A stretch of DNA of 64,000 nucleotides, taken from Mesorhizobium opportunistum WSM2075 (GTDB lineage Bacteria; Pseudomonadota; Alphaproteobacteria; Rhizobiales; Rhizobiaceae). The stretch spans positions 6,452,001-6,516,000 of the forward strand of contig NC_015675.1 in the NCBI RefSeq assembly GCF_000176035.2, read 5' to 3'. A model generated the notes under the pieces. That model saw nothing but the letters and a program-made list of their open reading frames with translations, did no database searches and was not told the DNA's origin. Below, piece after piece: positions 55,035-63,792 of this stretch (the first letter of the stretch is position 1; each line of letters starts with the position of its first letter). The position numbers and the translations under genes are program-made.

Positions 55035-55949
55035 ATGTCAACCATGAAGCGAATGAATGTACCATCCGAAAGGTCCGCGGCCGCGGTTCTGGAAGAGATT
55101 AGAGGGCGGCTCATTTCGTTCACACCGGAATTGCACAAGGCCGCTACCCATGTACTTGAGAACTCAAATCTGATCAGCATCACGTCGATCAGAAACATGG
55201 CGCAGGGCGCCGATATCAAGCCAAATACTTTGGTCAGGATGGCCCGCGCTCTGGGCTTTGAAGGGTACGAGGATTTTCGTAGACCCTTTAGAGAACAAGT
55301 CATGCGAGGGCGCGACGACTTTCCGGACCGAGCGCGATGGCTTCAGTCACTTTCGAAGGGCGGCAAGCTCGCCAGCCTCTACAGCCAGATGGCGTCGACA
55401 TCCATAGAGAATATTGAGGGTCTGTTTACTGGTACGAGCGCAACCGAGATAAAGAAGCTCGCCGACGCTATCGTGAGTGCGCGAATGACATATGTGCTTG
55501 GCGTAGGCTTCGCCAGTTCCATTGCCCGAAACTTCGCCTATCTTGCGAGCATGGCCGTAGGCGGCGTTGTCGCCATCCCGCGTGAAGGGTCCCTGCCTAT
55601 TGACGGACTGGTCCACGCCGAGAAGGGCGACATCCTGGTGGCGATGACATTTAAGCCATATCGACGCGAGATCATCGAGGCTGTCGAAGTCGCCCGTTCT
55701 TACGGCCTCAAGGTGGTTGGCATATCTGACAGCCCGGCATCGCCGATCCTCGTCCGGGCAGATCAGCGTTTCGTCATACCCACCAACACCCCGCAATTTT
55801 TTCCCTCTACCGTTGCTGTTACCGCGCTTTTCGAGACGATCATGGCCTTTGTCGTAGCGGAAGCCAAGACCGGCGCTGTCAATAATATCGAGCGTTTCCA
55901 CCAACGGCGGCATGATCTGGGTATCTACTGGAAAGATGAGCAAAGGTGA
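55035..55949 (+). CDS. RpiR/MurR-family transcriptional regulator
   Basis: A 304-residue regulator. An N-terminal RpiR helix-turn-helix (LHKAATHVLENSNLISITSI, RNMAQGADIKPNTLVRMARA, LGFEGYEDFRRPFREQV) precedes a SIS sugar-isomerase-type domain (LADAIVSARMTYVLGVGFAS, GDILVAMTFKPYRREIIEAV, VGISDSPASPILVRADQRF). SIS domains bind phosphosugars or related acids. It is divergent from the MmgE/PrpD operon and is the best local candidate to control it. The start is uncertain: ATGs at 55035, 55044 and 55053 lack a clear ribosome-binding site, and the frame is open to 54831. A CMD gene follows about 30 bp later. Confidence 0.88.
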   Translation: MSTMKRMNVPSERSAAAVLEEIRGRLISFTPELHKAATHVLENSNLISITSIRNMAQGADIKPNTLVRMARALGFEGYEDFRRPFREQVMRGRDDFPDRARWLQSLSKGGKLASLYSQMASTSIENIEGLFTGTSATEIKKLADAIVSARMTYVLGVGFASSIARNFAYLASMAVGGVVAIPREGSLPIDGLVHAEKGDILVAMTFKPYRREIIEAVEVARSYGLKVVGISDSPASPILVRADQRFVIPTNTPQFFPSTVAVTALFETIMAFVVAEAKTGAVNNIERFHQRRHDLGIYWKDEQR

Positions 55950-55978
55950 TGCCGGCCCGTTCGCACATAGAGGACAGA

Positions 55979-56359
55979 ATGGAACAAAATCTCTTTGAAT
56001 TGGGCCTGTCCAAAAGAAAGGCCGTACTTGGCGCCGAGTACGTTGAGAAAAACCTCGCGTCGGCAGACGAATTCACCCGCCCGTTCCAGGAAGCGATGAC
56101 GGCTTGGTGTTGGGGATTTGGCTGGGGAGATGAAGCAATCGATCCAAAGACGAGATCGCTGATGAACCTGGCCATGATCGGCGCCTTAGGGAAGATGCAC
56201 GAATGGGAGACCCATTGTCGTGGCGCAATCAACAATGGTGTCTCAAAGGACGAGATCCGTGCTGCGATTCACATAGTTGGCATCTATTGCGGCGTGCCAC
56301 AGGCTTTAGAGTGCTTCAGGGTTGCTCGCAAAGTACTTGAGGAACGAAATCTCTTATAA
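55979..56359 (+). CDS. Carboxymuconolactone-decarboxylase-family protein
   Basis: A 126-residue alpha-helical protein of the CMD/AhpD superfamily. It starts EQNLFELGLSKRKAVLGAEY and contains LDPKTRSL-like sequence (AIDPKTRSLMNLAMIGALGK), then MHEWETHCRGAINNGVSKDE and AIHIVGIYCGVPQALE. The catalytic His region (EWETHCRGA) fits gamma-carboxymuconolactone decarboxylase rather than AhpD, because the CxxC motif is absent. ATG 55979 has AGAGGA just upstream; an ATG at 55949 overlapping the RpiR stop is an alternative. A second, frameshifted copy lies at 63793-64000 beside an enolase-superfamily gene. Confidence 0.85.
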   Translation: MEQNLFELGLSKRKAVLGAEYVEKNLASADEFTRPFQEAMTAWCWGFGWGDEAIDPKTRSLMNLAMIGALGKMHEWETHCRGAINNGVSKDEIRAAIHIVGIYCGVPQALECFRVARKVLEERNLL

Positions 56360-56664
56360 GCCTAAGAACTCGTCGGGCCTGATATGGTCGACGTTGGGCT
56401 GGCGGCCGGCGAAAAGGCTCGGCTTGTGCGAGAATCTTTTCGAGGCCGCGTAGCGTAGCCACCATCAGGTGTTGGGCCGCGGCTTCTGAGCGACATCGAA
56501 CAATTCTGGGGGTGCGCCGTGAGAATTTGGTCCGGCAACGATGAACGTACTCAGGCTACTCGTGTGAAGACAGGGTTTCGATTTTGCAACGGCTGACACC
56601 GCTTGACGCAGCGCGGGGCTCCTCGGGTCGATACAACGAGGCCCGAAAGCAAGGCCTGGAAACC
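56360..56664. other. Intergenic interval before the GlxA-type regulator
   Basis: No gene is recognised. The regulator's frame is open from 56584 (TTG), but the conserved domain starts after ATG 56665. No nod-box-like element or hairpin was found. Confidence 0.35.
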
Positions 56665-57744
56665 ATGCCCGGCAGGTTTAACTTTTACCTGCTTCCCGCT
56701 TTTTCCCTGCATGCTTTTTCCTCCGCGATTGAAGTGCTTACGCTGGCTAACGAAGCGACGGGACGAAACGCCTATAGTTGGCAGGTTGTTTCGGGCGACG
56801 GACAACCGGTGGTGTCGAGTTGCGGCATCACCATAAGCTCAGCCGCCGCATTGCGATCGGAGCGTGACCGCCTTCGATCAAACCCAGCCACGGTCGCGAT
56901 AGTGTGTGGAGGCCGTTCCCTCCCTCGACATGACAGCCAGTTGGATGCCTGGCTCAGAGAGTGCCGCAACCGTCGCGCGCGCCTTATCGGCATAGGTGGC
57001 GGAACCCTAGTCCTTGCTCGAGCGGGCCTGGCAGAAGGTCGCCGCTGCGCCGTGCACTGGGAGCAATTCCCGCTATTCCTGGAGAAGTTTCCAAGCGTTA
57101 TAGCTACGCAAGCCGCATTCGAGGAAGATGGTGAGCTGTATACCTGCTCTGGCGCAGGCGCATCCTTTGATACATTCCTGGATCTGGTTGGACGCGATCA
57201 TGGAGCTGCCGTCGTAAATCGCATATGTGAGAAGGCCATCGCGTGTCGTGTCCGCTCTGTTGGGGACCGTCAACGCTTGCCGCCGAATTCCCGCGTACGA
57301 TGCAATCACAAGGCAGTGATAACAGTCATCGATCAGATGGAAGCACATATCGGCGATCCCAAGTCGGTAAATGGACTGGTGGCAGCGACTGGCCTTACAC
57401 GCCGCCAAATTGAGCGACTCTTCAGGCGTGAACTAGGACGAGGTCCGAGCCGCTACTACCTGGAACTGCGTCTCGAGCGCGCGCACTTGCTGCTTCGAAG
57501 CTCGAACCTGCCCGTTATAGAGATAGCTGTAGCGTGCGGATTCGTCTCTGCATCACATTTCTCAAAAGTCTATCGGGAAATGTACGGCTGCGCCCCACAT
57601 CAAACTCGATTGTTGTCGTACGGAACTGGACAAGATCGCCCATATGATCCGCTCGCTGATCCTGCTGGCGGTCCAGCTGCCGACTGCATGACTGCATCCT
57701 CCAGAACCATGCGCGCAGAATCATCGGGCTTTAAACCCCGTTAG
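56665..57744 (+). CDS. GlxA-type AraC-family transcriptional regulator
   Basis: A 359-residue regulator with an N-terminal DJ-1/PfpI-like domain (FNFYLLPAFSLHAFSSAIEV, SWQVVSGDGQPVVSSCGITI, ARLIGIGGGTLVLARAGLAE) and a C-terminal AraC DNA-binding domain with two helix-turn-helices (VNGLVAATGLTRRQIERLFR, IEIAVACGFVSASHFSKVYR). The nucleophilic Cys of DJ-1 proteins is replaced (IGIGGGTLV), so the domain is a ligand sensor rather than an enzyme. Relatives such as GbdR and CdhR control uptake and breakdown of glycine betaine, carnitine and arginine. This fits the DMGDH-type pathway nearby, but no target site was identified. ATG 56665 is chosen because the domain begins there. Confidence 0.87.
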   Translation: MPGRFNFYLLPAFSLHAFSSAIEVLTLANEATGRNAYSWQVVSGDGQPVVSSCGITISSAAALRSERDRLRSNPATVAIVCGGRSLPRHDSQLDAWLRECRNRRARLIGIGGGTLVLARAGLAEGRRCAVHWEQFPLFLEKFPSVIATQAAFEEDGELYTCSGAGASFDTFLDLVGRDHGAAVVNRICEKAIACRVRSVGDRQRLPPNSRVRCNHKAVITVIDQMEAHIGDPKSVNGLVAATGLTRRQIERLFRRELGRGPSRYYLELRLERAHLLLRSSNLPVIEIAVACGFVSASHFSKVYREMYGCAPHQTRLLSYGTGQDRPYDPLADPAGGPAADCMTASSRTMRAESSGFKPR

Positions 57745-57938
57745 TCAGGTGCAAGAGACCCATAGGAGGTCCACGGGCAATCAAAATTCAGGGCAAAGGC
57801 GGATAAAAGGTCAAACAACCGCTCGGATTGAGCAATGCCGTCAGCCTTGTCGAGAAATCGGCTGAACTCGACCGCAAACGCCTCCCTGGGTGCCTCGGGG
57901 AATGCATCGACGAGACTAAGGATCCGCGGGCGTTCCAT
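57741..57938 (-). pseudogene. LuxR-family autoinducer-domain fragment
   Basis: The minus strand encodes MERPRILSLVDAFPEAPREA, FAVEFSRFLDKADGIAQSER and LFDLLSAFALNFDCPWTSYG, then SLAPD and a stop. This resembles the N-terminal start of the autoinducer-binding domain of LuxR-type regulators. Only about 65 residues remain and the helix-turn-helix is missing. The fragment ends against the 3' end of the GlxA-type gene. Confidence 0.45.
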
Positions 57939-58249
57939 AATCTCTCTCCGCAGCCATTTTGCGCTGGATGTTGTGATTGGCATACAGATGCACAGAGCTG
58001 TCAGGTACCAGGCTCGCCATGCCGTCACCGCAGGTCGGGCGTCGCCAAAGCTGTATCACATTGCCGCAATGCGTAAGGTTATTTTGCGTGAAGTAGATGT
58101 TGCGCTAGTATTTCGAAATGTGACCTGTGCAGGTACAATTCTCCAATTTCGGTTGCTGACGCAAATTGATTTCCCACCGGTTAATTTTCAGATTGGATTG
58201 GAGACCGGCCTCGTTAAGGTAAGCGTCGTTCTCAGGCCAAGGCCTTGAG

Positions 58250-59160
58250 CTCCGGCTTGGCGATGTAGGTCCAGGGCAGGAGTTCGTCAATTTGCTGTTC
58301 GGATGGCCGTTGACGATCCTGGCGAGCACGTCGGCCAGGTAGCCGAGCGGCTCGACGCCGTTCAGCTTGCACGTCTCGATCAGCGAAGCGACGACGGCCC
58401 AGTGCTCGGCGCCGCCGTCAGAGCCCGCGAAGAGGGCGTTCTTCCGGTTGAGCGCGATCGGGCGGATCGACCGCTCGACGATATTGGAGTCGACCTCGAT
58501 GCGTCCGTCGTCGAGGAAGTGGGTGAGCCCCTCGCAGCGTGACAGCGTATAGCGGATCGCCTCGGCGAGCTTGGTCTTCTGGCTGATCAGGCCGAGCTTC
58601 TCGCGCAGCCACGGCTCGAGCTCGACCAGGATGGGCCGGCTCCTTTCCTGGCGCGCGGCACGACGTGCGTCTGCCGGCTGGCCGCGGATGTCGTCCTTGA
58701 CGCGATAGAGTTCTGAGATGCGCCGGAGCGCCTCGCTCGCGATCGGCGCTGGGCCAGCCGCGGCGAGTTCGTAGAAGCGCCGGCGCACGTGTGCCCAGCA
58801 GAAGGCGAGCGTTGCGCCGCCATCAGGCCAGCATCTCGGGTCGCCTTCCGCTTCCGTGGCTGTGCTGGACGCGTCGGCGCGGGTTCCGGAGGCGCCACCA
58901 CCGCCGGCACGAAGGTCGGGGATTCCTGCTGCACCGAAGCGGCCTGTTTGCGCGCTTCGCGCCGCCAGGCGAACACCTGCTGTGGCCTGAGACCATAACG
59001 CCGGGCGACTTCGGAAATGATTGCGTTCGGTTCCAGCGTCTCCGCGACGATCCGCGCCTTGTCATCCAGCGACCAGTGACGCCGGCCGCCAGCACCGTTG
59101 ATCACCTCGAAACGCCGAGGCTGCCGCTCCGGGTCGAGCGTAAGGTCAAGTCCAGACACA
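58250..59160 (-). pseudogene. IS66-family element remnant (TnpA joined to TnpC C-terminus)
   Basis: The 5' part (about 59159-58830) is a TnpA/OrfA protein: RRHWSLDDKARIVAETLEPN and AIISEVARRYGLRPQQVFAW. It passes into the C-terminal part of the TnpC transposase (58788-58250): DGRIEVDSNIVERSIRPIAL, NRKNALFAGSDGGAEHWAVV and ASLIETCKLNGVEPLGYLAD. TnpB and the first half of TnpC are deleted. The TnpC frame then runs into unrelated residues after about 58280. Confidence 0.8.
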
Positions 59161-59419
59161 AGCCTATCTCCGATCCCAATACAGGATCGGCAACCTCACA
59201 GATCGCGATCACTCCCGAAAGGTGGCCCCGAAACACCGCTTACTCGTTAAGCACGGACTGAAACTGACCATGTGATCCGGATTGGTTCCATGGCGAGGAC
59301 CTCCATAGTGGGCTGATGCGCCGCGACGCGCTGTGAACGTCCCGCCAGGTCGCCGATCGTGCCCCTGCGGACTCTGGAAGTCCGCTACCTCAGCGAAGAA
59401 AAACGAAACGGAGCTTTCG

Positions 59420-59620
59420 AGCTTTCCGATCACAAGCCCGTTCGTTTTTTTGATGACGCGCACGTCTCGTGCGATCTGTTGATGCGGAAAGCGGGCTCCG
59501 AATTGACCGTTCACTGAGTTCGGGCTTCTGGCAAGATCAAGAATGAGAGATCATCCGGATCGGCTTTCGAAGGAGAGAACAACGAGCCTCTCGGCTTGGT
59601 CGCTGCGATGAGTTAGGCTC
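59420..59620 (+). pseudogene. Second EhuB-like fragment
   Basis: The plus strand matches the 43560-43740 segment at DNA and protein level: KPVRFFDDAHVSCDLLMRKA, then KIKNERSSGSAFEGENNEPL and GLVAAMS. Deletions and a stop break it. The shared DNA begins before the binding-protein domain, so one duplication covers both the upstream DNA and the gene start. Confidence 0.6.
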
Positions 59621-59799
59621 TCACAATGAACCAATTGCAACATATCCTTCAAACAAGCTTGCAGAATCTTTGCGATTGCAAACCGCTGATAGTGGTACGC
59701 TGCTGACGACAGTACGTTCACTAGACACTCTGGTCAGGCGAAACTGAAGAAGTTGATGCCTATTTATCTCGACCGCACGCAACGTGGAGACAGCAGAAA

Positions 59800-61020
59800 A
59801 TGGCAAGAAGATCGCTCATACTAGTTGAAGCCGGGAGGAGCAATGGTCTTATGTACGTCCAAGCGGCCCAGCGTCTTGGTCTTCATCCAATTACCTTGTC
59901 GACTGATCCAACTCAGTACGACTATCTTGCAACCCGAAGCATTGACGCAGTCCGTATCGATACAGACAATCTCGATGCGCTGATCCGTGAATGTTCCCAG
60001 CTGCGTGCAACCTATGATATTGCTGGAATTACATCCTCCGCGGAACCGTTCTGTGCGAAAGTTGGCAAGCTCTGCCGGCATTTCGATCTACCCGGACCGG
60101 ACCCCACCTCTATTGAGCGATGCTGCGACAAATTCGTCCAACGCCAGCTTCTCGCGGAAGCCGGGGTTCCAATACCAGCGTATCGCGTGGCCACTAATGT
60201 GGCGGACGTCGAAAGCTCTGCCGCAGAGATCGGCCTGCCAGTGATTCTCAAGCCAGCCGTAGGCACTGGCAGCCAAGGCGTCCGATTGTGCCGCAATATC
60301 CACGAGCTAGCCGAACACACGACCTATCTATTGGGCGGCAAGCACATTTGGCGGTCCCCGCCGAGAATACTGGTCGAAGAATTCGCAGAAGGTCCGCATT
60401 ATATCACTCATGTGATGGGACATGAGGTCATTGGGATTGAGGCAGCTGACTTCGACCGCCCACCGCATTTCGTCTTTCGTGGGGGCATCTTTCCCGCTCC
60501 GCTAACTGATGACGAGCATAAGCGTATCATCGATACTTCGTTGAGCTGTTTGCAAGCTCTGAGCCTTGGCTGGGGGCCAACGTGCATTGAACTCCGGTGG
60601 ACGAAGTGTGGCCCAGTCGTCATTGAAGTCAATCCGCGTCTTGGTGGCGGTCCTGAACACATTCAGCTGGCTTACGGTATCGATCTCATCACCGAGCACA
60701 TCAAACTTGTCACCGGCGACGAATGGGATTTGCGTAAAAGGCATTCGGAAATTGCTGGCTGGCGGAACCTACTTCCCGATCACGAGGGTACCCTCGACTG
60801 GATCGATGACGGCAGTCGGGCAGCTGCGGTACCTGGTGTGGCCGAGATCAAATTGTGGGTCAAACCCAAGATGCCGATCGTTAGGAAAGGCGATTACCTA
60901 GACTCCATGGGATATGTCATCGCCTTTTCACGCAGCCATACTCGGACCGAGGCAATACTTCAAAGTGCCGTCGAATTGATCAATTGGTCGATCACACCGT
61001 TTCCGCCCGTTAGTGAATAG
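59800..61020 (+). CDS. ATP-grasp carboxylate-amine ligase
   Basis: A 406-residue ATP-grasp enzyme. The N-terminal domain (ILVEAGRSNGLMYVQAAQRL, GLHPITLSTDPTQYDYLA) is followed by the ATP-grasp lid (KFVQRQLLAEAGVPIPAYRV, LPVILKPAVGTGSQGVRLCR). The metal- and phosphate-binding core is CIELRWTKCGPVVIEVNPRL followed by GGGPEHIQLAYGIDLI. It resembles the BacD-like amino-acid ligases that join amino acids or an acid and an amine with ATP. A biosynthetic ligase is out of character with the catabolic genes around it. It stands alone with IS66 debris on both sides. No ribosome-binding site is striking before ATG 59800; AGCAGAAA is nearest. Confidence 0.85.
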   Translation: MARRSLILVEAGRSNGLMYVQAAQRLGLHPITLSTDPTQYDYLATRSIDAVRIDTDNLDALIRECSQLRATYDIAGITSSAEPFCAKVGKLCRHFDLPGPDPTSIERCCDKFVQRQLLAEAGVPIPAYRVATNVADVESSAAEIGLPVILKPAVGTGSQGVRLCRNIHELAEHTTYLLGGKHIWRSPPRILVEEFAEGPHYITHVMGHEVIGIEAADFDRPPHFVFRGGIFPAPLTDDEHKRIIDTSLSCLQALSLGWGPTCIELRWTKCGPVVIEVNPRLGGGPEHIQLAYGIDLITEHIKLVTGDEWDLRKRHSEIAGWRNLLPDHEGTLDWIDDGSRAAAVPGVAEIKLWVKPKMPIVRKGDYLDSMGYVIAFSRSHTRTEAILQSAVELINWSITPFPPVSE

Positions 61021-61309
61021 GAACAGCCTGATCTAACTGGACCGCTTTTGGCCAAGGCATAGATCGGTACACTTGCGAAGCTGGGCGGCGTTTTGTCCTG
61101 CGGTCTCAAAGATGTGTCCGCATGATCGCCTTCGGGAAGCGCCAGTTTGGCGGCTACCCGGCCGATTGGTAAGACGCCCGTCGGCACGAACGCCCATCTT
61201 TGGTTGAGTGTGACTCGGCCCCTTGCACACCATTGCTGTCGTCGCCGCTTCGACCAAGAAAGGAAAGGCCGGTCAAGGTCCTGTCGCCGACAGTGGCCGG
61301 CTTCTTGCC
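61021..61309. other. Interval without recognised gene
   Basis: No frame here shows family resemblance and no regulatory motif is apparent. It lies between the ATP-grasp gene and an IS66 scrap, so transposon-derived DNA is likely. Confidence 0.3.
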
Positions 61310-61470
61310 CCCTGTGGTGAGGGACAGCCGGCAACTTCCAGTCCGGGCAAGAGTTCATCGAGCGGGCTGACGATGTGGTCATTGATGCTAGATAGCACGT
61401 TGGCGAGACAGTCCTGCAGGTTCAGGTCGGAGAGTTTCGCCGGTCCAATGGTCATCTGATCAGCGATGGT
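61310..61470 (-). pseudogene. Possible IS66 TnpC C-terminal scrap
   Basis: The minus strand encodes LSDLNLQDCLANVLSSINDH followed by IVSPLDELLPG. This resembles the last residues of IS66 TnpC proteins ('...YLxxVLxRIxxH...xDELLPW'). Only about 40 codons remain, and the family call is tentative. Confidence 0.4.
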
Positions 61471-61546
61471 CGCCCCGCAAGGGGAGCGCGACGCGGCGGA
61501 CGGGGGCGCAGGGCTGATCCTCAGCGTCCCATCCAGCCGCGAAACG

Positions 61547-62653
61547 TCAGGACATAGCGACCACGATATTGCCGACATGCCGCTTTTCCATGAACGCCTG
61601 CTGGGCAGCGGCAAGCTCGCGTAGTGGGTACTGAGCGGCGAGTATCGGCTTCAGCAGACCCCGCTCGATCAGGCGAACAAGGCGTGATGCCGTGCCTGGG
61701 GGCACGATCGTCGCGCCGGTGAGTTGCAGGTCCTTGTAGACCAGTTGGCGCAGGTCGAATTCGACAACCGGCCCGGCGATCGCGCCTGAAGTGGAATAGC
61801 GGCCGCCGTGACGCAACGCCTCGATCAAATATCCGAAAACGCTGCCGCCAACGACGTCGAGTGCGACATCGACACCGCCGCCGACAGCCGCGCGAATTGC
61901 TTCGGCCAAGTCGGGCGATGCGCGGTCAATCACCGTCTCAGCGCCGAGTTCCTCGAGCAGGGCCGCCTTCGAGCGCGAGGCGATCGCGATGACGCGAGCG
62001 CCGCGCAACCGGCAAAGTTGTATCGCGGCCGATCCCACTCCTCCCGAGGCGCCGGCGATCACCACGGCCTCCCCAGGCTTCAGACAGGTGCGCGAGATCA
62101 AATTCTCCGCCGTGGTGTAGGCACAGGGAAAGGTTGCCAGCTCGGCATCCGACAGCGGGCTCTCGATTCGGATCGCGTTGTCGCCGCGCACGGTAGTGAA
62201 GTCGGCAAATCCGCCGTCGCATTCGGACCCGAAATAGGCCGCGCTTTTGGCGTCAAACCAGTCCTCCGGGCCAAGCAGCCACGGGTCGACGATAACCCGT
62301 TCGCCGATCCGGCCGGTGTCAACGCCGTCGCCGATGGCCACGATCCGGCCCGCCACATCGGCGCCCTGGACGCGCGGAAACTGCAGCGCCGCGCTTCCCC
62401 AACCGCCGACATCGGCCTCGGCCACGGCGAAGCCCGCGCTGCCGCTCGACAGCGTGATGCCGTCATGGACGGCTTTGGAATACCATGCGGTGCGGGTGTT
62501 GATGTCGGTGTTGTTGAGGCCGCAGGCTCCGACCTTGATCAACACTTCGCCGGCAGCCGGCGCGGGAATGGGCCAATCTTCGCGGTATTCGAGCTTATCG
62601 AGACCGCCGTGGCCGGTCAGGATCACCGCACGCATAGATGTCGGCCGAGTCAC
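61547..62653 (-). CDS. Zinc-type alcohol dehydrogenase (MDR family, quinone-reductase-like)
   Basis: A 368-residue medium-chain dehydrogenase/reductase. The GroES-like domain has AGEVLIKVGACGLNNTDINT and VQGADVAGRIVAIGDGVDTG; the nucleotide-binding domain has EAVVIAGASGGVGSAAIQLC (Rossmann GxGGVG). The Cys of CGLNNTD is kept, but the usual GHE zinc motif reads GADVAG, so catalytic zinc is doubtful. It probably reduces or oxidises an alcohol, aldehyde or enone with NAD(P)H. GTG 62653 is the start, with GAGGAG 6 bases upstream; ATG 62635 is the alternative. It follows the enolase-superfamily gene by 16 bp in the same operon. Confidence 0.88.
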   Translation of the reverse strand: MTRPTSMRAVILTGHGGLDKLEYREDWPIPAPAAGEVLIKVGACGLNNTDINTRTAWYSKAVHDGITLSSGSAGFAVAEADVGGWGSAALQFPRVQGADVAGRIVAIGDGVDTGRIGERVIVDPWLLGPEDWFDAKSAAYFGSECDGGFADFTTVRGDNAIRIESPLSDAELATFPCAYTTAENLISRTCLKPGEAVVIAGASGGVGSAAIQLCRLRGARVIAIASRSKAALLEELGAETVIDRASPDLAEAIRAAVGGGVDVALDVVGGSVFGYLIEALRHGGRYSTSGAIAGPVVEFDLRQLVYKDLQLTGATIVPPGTASRLVRLIERGLLKPILAAQYPLRELAAAQQAFMEKRHVGNIVVAMS

Positions 62654-62669
62654 GTTTTTCTCCTCGGGA

Positions 62670-63776
62670 TCACGAATAGACCGCAACTGCCTCACCCAGC
62701 ACCTCGACGTCCGGTTCGACGCCGAGACCGGGGTCGCTCGGCGGGGTAGCAAAGCCGTCGATGTTCCTGGCACCCTGGCCCGCAACCAGGTCGACAGCGA
62801 GATGATGATGGCAAAGCCAGCTCGCAAGCCTGTTTTCGGCTGCCGTGGAGGACGCCAGGTGGATGGCAGCCGTATCGGCCAGTGCGGAGCCGCCGAGGTC
62901 CTCGATATGCATCTGCCACCCCACCGACACGCCGAAATCCCGGATCTGCCTGGCCTTAGTCAGTCCCCCGACCCGGTTCGGCTTCACCTTGACGCCTTCG
63001 CAGGCACCGAGCTTCCAGGCTTCCAGATGGTCCTCGAAAGTGTGCAGGCATTCGTCCAGCATGATCGGCTGGCTCACCCTTCTCGCCACCTGCGCGCACT
63101 GCGACAGGGTCTGGCAGGGCTGCTCGACCCAGCCCCGCAGGCCTACATTATTCAAGACCCGGATCGCGACCGCCGGCAGCCAGGCACGATTGACATCATA
63201 GGTCACGGTCTCGTCGGGCTGCAGGGCGGCCTCGATTGCCTCTATCCTGGAGATGTCGTGCGCCGGGTCGCTGCCACCCACCTTTGCCGAATGGGTGCGG
63301 TAGCCGTGCGCATACGCCTCCCGGATAAGGGCAATCATCTCCTCATTCGAGCCGGTCGAGATCGACGAATTGACTGCGACCGGATCTGCTTCTTCGCCAC
63401 CAAACAGGCGCCACAGCGGCATGCCGCTCGCCCTGCCGAGAATGTCCCAGCAGGCCATGTCGATGGCCGACTTGACGTAGAGATGGCCGGGCAAGGCTTT
63501 GTCCATAGTGCGGTTGATCGCGTCAAGCGCGCACGGGTCGCGCCCGAGCAGCGCTGGCACCAGCGTTGCGATGCCAGCCCGGATGCCAGGTCCGTGGGCA
63601 GGCAGGTAGGTGTTGCCCCATGGACAGCCTTCGCCCCAGCCGGACAGACCGGCATCCGTGTCGATGCGCACGAAAGTGCTGTCGAGTTTCTCGAACTTCA
63701 GCCGGCCGCCGGACAGCCAGTAAGGTTTCGTCAGCGGAAGCTCGTGCTGCCACACGTAAATCCGGGTGATCTTCAT
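62670..63776 (-). CDS. Enolase-superfamily (mandelate racemase/muconate lactonizing) enzyme
   Basis: A 368-residue enolase-superfamily enzyme. An N-terminal capping domain (MKITRIYVWQHELPLTKPYW) precedes the barrel. Metal ligands are the Asp of VTYDVNRAW, the Glu of GWVEQPC and the Asp/Glu of IMLDECLHT. Catalytic Lys candidates are in HSAKVGG and GVKVKPNRVGG. The pattern suits the group with muconate lactonizing enzymes, cis-3-hydroxyproline dehydratase and hydroxyproline-betaine epimerase; the substrate is undetermined. ATG 63776 lies within the end region of the CMD gene, with GAGGAG 12 bases upstream. In the broken copy at 45793-45868 the same two genes overlap by ATGA. Together with the dehydrogenase it forms a catabolic operon of which only the 3' part is in the window. 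Confidence 0.88.
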   Translation of the reverse strand: MKITRIYVWQHELPLTKPYWLSGGRLKFEKLDSTFVRIDTDAGLSGWGEGCPWGNTYLPAHGPGIRAGIATLVPALLGRDPCALDAINRTMDKALPGHLYVKSAIDMACWDILGRASGMPLWRLFGGEEADPVAVNSSISTGSNEEMIALIREAYAHGYRTHSAKVGGSDPAHDISRIEAIEAALQPDETVTYDVNRAWLPAVAIRVLNNVGLRGWVEQPCQTLSQCAQVARRVSQPIMLDECLHTFEDHLEAWKLGACEGVKVKPNRVGGLTKARQIRDFGVSVGWQMHIEDLGGSALADTAAIHLASSTAAENRLASWLCHHHLAVDLVAGQGARNIDGFATPPSDPGLGVEPDVEVLGEAVAVYS

Positions 63777-63792
63777 AGCAGCGGGGCGCTCC

